NCBI GenBank assembly: GCA_052031065.1
Contig: JBPEXY010000121.1
Span: 1 to 27,952, forward strand
Origin: JBPEXY01 sp052031065
GTDB lineage: Bacteria > Pseudomonadota > Gammaproteobacteria > Immundisolibacterales > Immundisolibacteraceae
DNA: 27,952 nt
Direction of reading: 5' to 3'
Shown here: positions 22,740 to 27,952 of the stretch, piece by piece
Position numbering within the stretch: the first letter of the stretch is position 1
Layout: every line of letters starts with the position of its first letter
Position numbers and translations under genes: made by a program
Notes under the pieces: model-generated
Seen by the model: the letters and a program-made list of their open reading frames with translations, nothing else
Database searches by the model: none
Told to the model about the DNA's origin: nothing

Positions 22740-23275
22740 CGGTTGCTGCTCCGGTTAAGCCCCTGTTGCAGCGGCACCGACCCTTCGCGATTAAATGCCA
22801 ACTTGCGCCGGATGCCCCGGGTCAGGTGGAGATGGCCACTGATAGCGTAGTTGAGGTCGTCCGGTGGCTGTTGTAGCCACTGAAACAGCTGTCGTGCCAC
22901 GTTAAAGCCGTTGAGGGTGATTTCGACTTCGGTCTCCGCAGTACCCAGGGGTGGCAGGCGCAGCTCGCGGTTACTGACGCCACTGGCAAAGCGACGGCCA
23001 TCAATTGCCAGGTCAAAGTCGAGACCGGCCAGCTGGAGCGCTTCGTTGTTACGGTTTTGTAGTTCCAGCTGCACGCGCAGTTTTGGCGCCAGACCCTGAC
23101 CTGGCAGCGGCTCCAGCCCGGTCACGGTAACCAGTGGAGGCTGCAGATTGTGGCTCAAGCTGGCACAGCCAGTCAGAACCAGGGTCACCAGCAGCAGGGT
23201 TGCCAACCTGATGACAGGTCGCCATGCTGGGTAGTGGCTGGTCTGGTCCTGAAAGCTGTGTTGAATATTTCTCAT
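22736..23275 (-). CDS. LEA type 2 (WHy-domain) family lipoprotein
   Basis: A 179-residue protein with hydrophobic segment about 21-36 and lipobox LTGC (Cys37). The rest matches the pattern of bacterial LEA_2 proteins: a GLEPLPGQGLAPKLRVQLELQN strand pair, alternating hydrophobic strands and NREGSVPL at the end. LEA2/WHy proteins are linked to desiccation or stress tolerance in plants; the bacterial role is not settled. ATG 23275 sits behind GGGAAATGGA. It is the first gene of the operon with the methyltransferase and GNAT, and diverges from rimO across 113 bases. It should be anchored to an envelope membrane. Confidence 0.85.
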   Translation of the reverse strand: MRNIQHSFQDQTSHYPAWRPVIRLATLLLVTLVLTGCASLSHNLQPPLVTVTGLEPLPGQGLAPKLRVQLELQNRNNEALQLAGLDFDLAIDGRRFASGVSNRELRLPPLGTAETEVEITLNGFNVARQLFQWLQQPPDDLNYAISGHLHLTRGIRRKLAFNREGSVPLQQGLNRSSNR

Positions 23276-23388
23276 TCCATTTCCCGCCGCTTAAAATCAC
23301 GCTGATTGATCCTGAACACCCATTTTAATTGCAGCTAGCCCGCTGAAATTTTTAATCACGCGAGCTGTCTCCATAACAGGCCCGATTT
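23276..23388. promoter_or_regulatory. divergent intergenic region LEA2/rimO with a direct repeat
   Basis: AATCACGC occurs at 23295-23302 and 23354-23361, 59 bases apart in the same orientation. No strong sigma70 promoter stands out for either gene; CATAAC near 23373 is the best -10 candidate for rimO but with a poor -35. Confidence 0.25.
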
Positions 23389-24717
23389 TTGACTGGAAAA
23401 ATAGGATTTGTCAGCCTCGGCTGTCCCAAGGCGTTGGTCGACTCTGAACGCATTATCACCCAACTGCGCAGTGAGGGTTACGAAACCGCCAACGACTATG
23501 AAAACGCCGATCTGGTGGTGGTCAACACCTGCGGATTTATTGACGAGGCGAAGGCCGAATCACTGCAGGCGATCGGGGAGGCGATAGACGAGAATGGCCG
23601 GGTTATCGTCACCGGCTGTCTTGGTGAAGATGCTGAGTTGATTCAGCGCAGCCACCCGCAGGTGCTGGCAGTCACCGGAGCCCATGCCTATGACGCGGTG
23701 GTCGCAGAGGTGCACCGTGCCCTGCCGCCAGAGTTGACTTCAGGTGTTCAGCACGACCCGCTAGTGGAGCTGCTGCCACCACAGGGGATCAAGCTGACAC
23801 CACCCCATTACGCTTATCTGAAAATATCTGAAGGGTGTAATCACCACTGCAGCTTCTGCATCATTCCATCCCTGCGCGGCAAACTGGTTAGTCGCCCTGC
23901 CAATGATGTGCTTGATGAGGCGCAACGGCTGGTAGATAACGGCGTCAAGGAGCTGTTGGTGATCTCACAGGACACCAGCGCCTACGGGGTTGATCGCAAA
24001 TATCGCACTGAGTTCTGGAATGGCCGACCGGTGAAAAGCCGCCTGACCGAACTCTGCCAGCAACTCGGTAACCTTGGTGCCTGGGTCCGGCTGCACTATG
24101 TTTACCCGTATCCCCATGTTGACGATCTGATGCCGCTGATGGCCGATGGTCTGCTGCTGCCCTACCTCGACATCCCATTGCAGCACGGCAGTCCCACGGT
24201 GCTCAAACGAATGCGCCGCCCCGGCGCAATTGATGACACCCTGGAACGCCTGGCCCGCTGGCGTCAGCAGGTTCCCGATCTGGTTCTGCGCAGTACTTTC
24301 ATCGTCGGCTTTCCCGGTGAGACCGACGCTGAATTTGAGCAACTGCTCGGATTTCTGCGCGAGGCGCAGATAGATCGCGCGGGCTGTTTTCAGTACTCGC
24401 CGGTCGAGGGTGCTGCTGCCAATGAGCTGGCAGAGCCGGTGGAAGATACGGTCAAAGAGGAGCGCTACCATCGATTTATGGCCCTGCAGAGCGAGATCAG
24501 CGCCGCTAAACTAAAGGCTAAAGTCGGTACCATCCAGCGGGTGATCATTGATGAAGTGGTCAGCGAGGGCGCCGTTGGGCGCACAGCTGGCGACGCACCG
24601 GAAATCGATGGCCAGGTGTTCCTCGACCTTGAAGAGAACGTTGAGCCGGGTGACCGGGTCGAAGTGGTTATCGAGGATGCCGACGAACACGACCTCTGGG
24701 GTTATCTGGCTGAATGA
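23389..24717 (+). CDS. rimO: ribosomal protein S12 methylthiotransferase RimO
   Basis: A 442-residue radical SAM methylthiotransferase. N-terminal cluster ligands are Cys12 (SLGCPKALVDSE), Cys48 (VNTCGF) and Cys77 (VTGCLGE). The radical SAM motif is Cys150-x3-Cys154-x2-Cys157 (EGCNHHCSFC), and a TRAM domain occupies about 375-442. SLGCPKALVDSE distinguishes RimO from MiaB. It methylthiolates the conserved Asp of ribosomal protein S12. The conserved N-terminus requires the TTG at 23389; no ATG exists close by, and the Shine-Dalgarno (ACAGG) is weak, suggesting low expression. msrA follows after 48 bases, probably on the same transcript. Confidence 0.96.
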   Translation: MTGKIGFVSLGCPKALVDSERIITQLRSEGYETANDYENADLVVVNTCGFIDEAKAESLQAIGEAIDENGRVIVTGCLGEDAELIQRSHPQVLAVTGAHAYDAVVAEVHRALPPELTSGVQHDPLVELLPPQGIKLTPPHYAYLKISEGCNHHCSFCIIPSLRGKLVSRPANDVLDEAQRLVDNGVKELLVISQDTSAYGVDRKYRTEFWNGRPVKSRLTELCQQLGNLGAWVRLHYVYPYPHVDDLMPLMADGLLLPYLDIPLQHGSPTVLKRMRRPGAIDDTLERLARWRQQVPDLVLRSTFIVGFPGETDAEFEQLLGFLREAQIDRAGCFQYSPVEGAAANELAEPVEDTVKEERYHRFMALQSEISAAKLKAKVGTIQRVIIDEVVSEGAVGRTAGDAPEIDGQVFLDLEENVEPGDRVEVVIEDADEHDLWGYLAE

Positions 24718-24765
24718 TCAACCCCCTTGCCTGCAGGTGGTAGTGATACCGCCGGGAGAACAGCA

Positions 24766-25404
24766 ATGATTTTCAACCTGAACAAAAAAGTGACCATGCC
24801 ACAACCAGACGAGGCGTTACCTGGACGAGCCGAGCCGATGCCAGTGGCCGAAGGCCATTTCGTCAACGGCCATCGCCTTGCGCCGCCGTTTCCCGGCAAC
24901 ATGCAGATGGCGCTGTTTGGTCTCGGCTGCTTCTGGGGTGCCGAGCGCAAATTCTGGCAGCAGCCGGGTGTCTACTCCACGGCCGTTGGTTATGCCGCCG
25001 GTTATACCCCCAACCCGACCTACGAAGAGGTCTGCGGCGGTCTGACTGGCCACAACGAAGTGGTGCTGGTGGTCTACGACCCCGCCGAAGTGAGCTACGA
25101 AACCCTGCTCAAAACCTTCTGGGAGGCACACAACCCGACCCAGGGCATGCGCCAGGGTAATGATGTTGGCACTCAGTACCGCTCCGGCATCTACACTTAC
25201 AGTGACGAGCAAAAACAGGCTGCGCAGGATTCGCTGTCAGCCTATCAACGGGCGCTACGCAAAGCCGGTTACGGAGACATCACCACTGAAATTGTCGACG
25301 CCGACGAGTTTTTCTATGCCGAGGATTACCACCAGCAATACCTGGCGAAAAACCCGGCAGGCTATTGCGGACTAGGCGGGCTCCGGGTGGAGTTTCCGAC
25401 CTGA
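24766..25404 (+). CDS. msrA: peptide-methionine (S)-S-oxide reductase
   Basis: A 212-residue MsrA. The catalytic motif GCFWG (Cys55) and the recycling Cys201 in GYCGLGG are both present, as are GYAAGYTPNPTYEEVC and GTQYRSGIY. It repairs S-methionine sulphoxide in proteins using thioredoxin. The length and the N-terminal extension before GCFWG resemble the long E. coli type. ATG 24766 follows CGGGAGAACAGCA, a good Shine-Dalgarno; the frame is open upstream to 24727 without conserved sequence. It lies 48 bases after rimO; no msrB is present. Confidence 0.96.
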   Translation: MIFNLNKKVTMPQPDEALPGRAEPMPVAEGHFVNGHRLAPPFPGNMQMALFGLGCFWGAERKFWQQPGVYSTAVGYAAGYTPNPTYEEVCGGLTGHNEVVLVVYDPAEVSYETLLKTFWEAHNPTQGMRQGNDVGTQYRSGIYTYSDEQKQAAQDSLSAYQRALRKAGYGDITTEIVDADEFFYAEDYHQQYLAKNPAGYCGLGGLRVEFPT

Positions 25405-25474
25405 GGAGTTGCTGTTTTAGGCCCCAGGTGGTCTCGCCCACTCTAGCGGGTTAACGGTTCTGCCGGCCATTTCC

Positions 25475-25486
25475 CGGGCGCGCCCG
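25475..25486. repeat. GC-only 12-base palindrome downstream of msrA
   Basis: CGGGCGCGCCCG is perfectly self-complementary and lies in the 258-base gap between msrA and the ATP-grasp gene. No T-tract follows. A smaller stem CGCTT/AAGCG occurs further on in the same gap. Confidence 0.3.
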
Positions 25487-25594
25487 CCAGCCTTCCGCTG
25501 CTCGTGGCTACTGGTTTGCTAGCCGCTTCGCAAGCGTCGCAGGTTGGAAATTGGCAGTGCAGGTTCGGTGACGGTTTTTTAGTTCAGATAGCTA

Positions 25595-25624
25595 CAGACA
25601 GTCCGACGGCAGAGTGCTTACAAT
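25595..25624 (+). promoter_or_regulatory. candidate sigma70 promoter of the ATP-grasp gene
   Basis: CAGACA (25595-25600) and TACAAT (25619-25624) are 18 bases apart. The start would be near 25631, about 30 bases upstream of the ATG at 25663. The 258-base gap from msrA also argues for separate transcription. Confidence 0.4.
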
Positions 25625-25662
25625 CTGCGATTTTTCGGCCCTGGCGGCTGGAGTAAGCGGCG

Positions 25663-27114
25663 ATGTTGAGAACACTGGTAGTTGTTGACAGTGAGCTGCC
25701 GGTTGAGGGCGGTGGCGCTCTTGATGTGATTGGTTTTGGCACCTATCTCAGGGATTATCCTCGGCTGAATGAGCCGAAGACCCGGGTCATCAATCTTTGC
25801 GATACCGAAAAATATTTGAGTAGCGGTTATTACTGTTCGCTACTGGCTGAGTCGCGGCGACATCAGGTATTCCCTGGCGTGCGCACCATCAACGAAATGC
25901 GGGCGGGTGTCTGCCAGTTAACAGCAGCGCAAGTCGGTCTGGGCCGGAAGGAGCAGGCATTGTGGTTGGCCCAGGCGGCGTCAGGTACAGTCAAGGTGCT
26001 GATGGGGGTCGCCGAGATTTCGGCTCTGCAGCGGGTGGTGGCGCGGGTATTCCGGCTTTATCCTGCACCGATTCTGCAGCTTGAGTACGATCCACAACGT
26101 AACGAAATCAGTGTGATGCGCGGTTCGTTCAGCGCCTTGTCTGCAGCAGAGCAAGCTTGGTTGCTGAACTTGATTGAGCGCGATCATCCTACACCGCGCA
26201 AACGCGGCCGCGGTCGGGGGTATCGATGGGATCTGGCTATCCTGGTCAATCGGGAAGAGGCAGTGCCGCCAAGCAACCAGCGGGCAATCGCCAAGTTCGC
26301 CAGTGCTGCGCGAAAGCTGGGTATAGAAGCCACAATTGTCGAGGCGGATGAGCTGATTGATATCAACCGTTTTGATGCGCTGTTTATTCGCGAAACGACC
26401 GCTATTGACCATCACACCTATCAGTTTTCCTGCGACGCGGAGAGCAGCGGTCTGGTCGTGATCGATGATCCTGCGTCAATTCTGCGCTGCTGCAACAAGG
26501 TGTTTCTGCACGACGCCTTCAGCTACCAGAACATTCCCAGTCCGGATACTGCAATCGTCGATAGCTGCTCTGATCACCGCCTGGATGAACTGGAGGCCCG
26601 ATTTGAGTATCCGATGGTGCTTAAAATGGCCGAAGGCTCGTTTTCCCGGGGGGTATTCAAGGTTGAACAGCGGGCGGAACTGAAAACCGGCCTGCAGCAG
26701 CTGTTGCAGGACTCGGCCCTGGCGCTGGTGCAGGAGTATCTTTACACAGATTTTGACTGGCGTATCGGCGTTCTCAATGGCAGACCTCTGTACGCCTGTC
26801 GTTACTACATGGCACCGCGCCACTGGCAGATTTATAACCATAACTCCAAACGCAATTTTTCAGGGGGGTTCGAAACCGTGGCGACATTTGAAGTACCCAA
26901 AGCGGTGCTTGATGCTGCGTTGCGCGCCACCAGGCTGGTTGGCAATGGGCTATATGGTGTCGATATCAAGGTGTGCGGAGAGTTGGTCTACCTACTTGAG
27001 GTGAATGATAATCCCAGCATTGACCATAAAGTGGAGGATGCCTGGCTGGGGGACGAGCTCTATAGCCAGGTGATGACGGAGTTTCACCGGCGTCTCGAAA
27101 TGCGCGGTCGTTAG
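25663..27114 (+). CDS. RimK-like ATP-grasp ligase with N-terminal RLAN-type domain
   Basis: A 483-residue protein. Residues 1 to about 175 fit the RLAN region found in front of some RimK-like enzymes (VIGFGTYLRDYPRLNEPKTRVINL, then SSGYYCSLLAE). A basic linker (KRGRGRG, 180-186) leads into an ATP-grasp domain (about 190-480). The latter shows MVLKMAEGSFSRGV with an ATP-binding Lys321, VQEYLYTDFDWRIGV and the metal ligands Glu446 and Asn448 in LLEVNDNPSID. ATP-grasp enzymes of this branch join a carboxylate to an amine through an acyl-phosphate, as in RimK glutamylation. The substrate here is unknown. ATG 25663 has GGAG 9 bases upstream. A GNAT gene follows after 12 bases, a recurrent pairing predicted to belong to peptide or metabolite amide synthesis. 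Confidence 0.87.
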   Translation: MLRTLVVVDSELPVEGGGALDVIGFGTYLRDYPRLNEPKTRVINLCDTEKYLSSGYYCSLLAESRRHQVFPGVRTINEMRAGVCQLTAAQVGLGRKEQALWLAQAASGTVKVLMGVAEISALQRVVARVFRLYPAPILQLEYDPQRNEISVMRGSFSALSAAEQAWLLNLIERDHPTPRKRGRGRGYRWDLAILVNREEAVPPSNQRAIAKFASAARKLGIEATIVEADELIDINRFDALFIRETTAIDHHTYQFSCDAESSGLVVIDDPASILRCCNKVFLHDAFSYQNIPSPDTAIVDSCSDHRLDELEARFEYPMVLKMAEGSFSRGVFKVEQRAELKTGLQQLLQDSALALVQEYLYTDFDWRIGVLNGRPLYACRYYMAPRHWQIYNHNSKRNFSGGFETVATFEVPKAVLDAALRATRLVGNGLYGVDIKVCGELVYLLEVNDNPSIDHKVEDAWLGDELYSQVMTEFHRRLEMRGR

Positions 27115-27126
27115 GCAGCTGGCGGC

Positions 27127-27684
27127 GTGTTCTCCATCCGTTGTGCCAGAGAAGGTGACCTGTCTGCACTTCTGGCAGTCGAGACAGAATGTTTCAACAG
27201 CGACCTTATTAATCGCAGACAGATGCGATACCTGCTGTTTCGTGCCAAAGCAATTACCCTGGTCGCGGTGCATCCGACTGGCCAGATTATTGGCTACTGC
27301 ATCGGCCTGATTCCGTCACTGCCGCGGGCGGCGCGGGTCTATTCCCTTGCTGTGCTGCCGCAGTGGCGCGGATGGCATGTTGCCAGCGCCCTGCTTGAAG
27401 ATTTGATCACACGGTTAGGCAAGCAGGGGTACCGTCACTGCGTACTGGAGGTCAGGGAGACTGATATCGGCGCTTGGCGGTTGTATCAACGGATGGGATT
27501 CGAACAGTTTGCGCAAGCACCTGGATACTACGAGGATGGGGCTACCGCTTTACGGATGCGTCGGCGGTTGGACAAGCCGTTTGCCCCGGGTTGGTCGCGG
27601 CGTTCATGGCCGCGAGTCATTGACTCAGAGGAAACCGGTAATGCCAGGGAGCCAGGCGATATCGATATTGCCCCTTCTAGCTGA
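27127..27684 (+). CDS. RimI-like GNAT acetyltransferase with C-terminal tail, partner of the ATP-grasp gene
   Basis: A 185-residue protein starting at GTG 27127, 12 bases after the ATP-grasp stop, with a weak Shine-Dalgarno. Residues 1-143 form a GNAT domain: IGYCIGLIP, VYSLAVLPQWRG and LEVRETDIGAWRLYQRMGFEQF follow the RimI pattern. The acetyl-CoA loop usually reads RGRGIG; here it is RGWHVA, so one or both glycines are replaced. Residues about 144-185 are a polar, probably disordered tail that is unusual for RimI. Ribosomal S18 acetylation by RimI is the nearest model, but the gene pairing suggests acylation of a product or substrate of the ligase. Acceptor unknown. Confidence 0.84.
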   Translation: MFSIRCAREGDLSALLAVETECFNSDLINRRQMRYLLFRAKAITLVAVHPTGQIIGYCIGLIPSLPRAARVYSLAVLPQWRGWHVASALLEDLITRLGKQGYRHCVLEVRETDIGAWRLYQRMGFEQFAQAPGYYEDGATALRMRRRLDKPFAPGWSRRSWPRVIDSEETGNAREPGDIDIAPSS

Positions 27685-27763
27685 TACTCAGTCGGTGCGG
27701 CGATTTTCTGCGGTGGACCATTGATTTTGAAGCCAGTTGTGCGGCAAGTCGGTCGGTTTGTGA

Positions 27764-27952
27764 GTGTCGTGGGCGATGGTCTATGGAACGTACCTGTTCC
27801 TGGCTACCGTTGCTCTATGGGTTGGTCACCTGGTTGGTCCGTCACCCGTGGTGGGGCAGGTGATCACCTGTATTGGTTCTCTGGTAGTCGGCGGCATGCT
27901 GACCAGGGATGGTGTTGTTGACGGGGTTTCTTCTGCTGCGGCGACCTGGTTG
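27764..27952 (+). CDS. probable membrane protein, 5' part cut by the window edge
   Basis: A frame open from GTG 27764 (or ATG 27776) runs to the last base without a stop, 63 codons. It encodes two hydrophobic segments, YGTYLFLATVALWVGHLV and a following VVGQVITCIGSLVVGG, then a polar MLTRDGVVDG. A stop immediately precedes the GTG. Composition is convincingly membrane-like, while the overlapping closed frame at 27721-27921 is not. No good Shine-Dalgarno is seen, and I do not recognise the family. It follows the GNAT gene by 79 bases and could belong to the same cluster. Confidence 0.45.
   Translation, partial: MSWAMVYGTYLFLATVALWVGHLVGPSPVVGQVITCIGSLVVGGMLTRDGVVDGVSSAAATWL

Noticed and set aside
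27721..27921. 66-residue plus-strand open frame
   Set aside because: Its composition (many Trp, Gly, Arg and Cys without pattern) looks like an out-of-frame reading; the overlapping frame from 27764 has coherent membrane segments.
1..27952. CRISPR arrays, tRNA or rRNA genes, insertion sequences, prophage genes
   Set aside because: No regularly spaced repeats, tRNA-like cloverleaf with CCA end, rRNA signatures, transposase motifs or flanking inverted repeats were noticed on reading both strands.

Overview
The window reads as an ordinary, densely packed chromosomal segment of a gammaproteobacterium. It carries a CRP/FNR regulator with a complete iron-sulphur cysteine set, a FadE-type acyl-CoA dehydrogenase with a membrane-anchored N-terminus, the AmgK-MurU cell-wall recycling pair, UbiX, PyrE, LipA and RimO. 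That combination is typical of gammaproteobacteria outside the enteric group, but I cannot name a genus from sequence alone. I see no rRNA, tRNA, insertion sequence, phage gene or CRISPR array.

Layout. 1-354 is the 3' end of a tcdA-like gene. 610-1197 is an orphan ANTAR regulator, followed by a leader with two overlapping hairpins and a fatty-acyl-CoA ligase (1516-3141). fnr lies convergent to that ligase (3251-3958, minus). A plus-strand run then gives a YhhQ transporter, a HAD-Nudix fusion, FolB and a pteridine-reductase-like SDR (4266-7295); a MoxR ATPase and CoxE-type VWA protein (7500-9548); and ubiX, pyrE and a DUF4124 exported protein (9564-11668), closed by a strong bidirectional terminator. 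On the minus strand a Rieske oxygenase alpha subunit and an isochorismatase-family hydrolase (11748-13751) diverge from fadE, an acyl-CoA synthetase, lipA and an OmpA-like lipoprotein (13966-19895). Minus-strand amgK-murU (19909-21566) and an LEA2 lipoprotein/methyltransferase/GNAT operon (21632-23275) follow. Plus-strand rimO and msrA come next, then a RimK-like ATP-grasp ligase with an RLAN-type N-terminal region and a GNAT (25663-27684). A probable membrane protein gene is cut by the right edge.

How the genes work together. Fatty acid activation and beta-oxidation are represented by two acyl-CoA ligases and FadE. The 4266-7295 cluster looks like a pterin/folate unit. Its two-domain HAD-Nudix protein has the two activities needed between the GTP cyclohydrolase I product and the FolB substrate, and the upstream transporter is predicted to import precursors of queuosine, another GTP-cyclohydrolase-derived compound. 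AmgK and MurU recycle MurNAc to UDP-MurNAc.

The least explained parts are the HAD-Nudix fusion, the ATP-grasp/GNAT pair near the right edge, the ANTAR protein with a degenerate receiver beside the structured leader, and the lone Rieske alpha subunit paired with a hydrolase that lacks the usual cysteine. All functional statements rest on motif recognition by eye; no database search was run.
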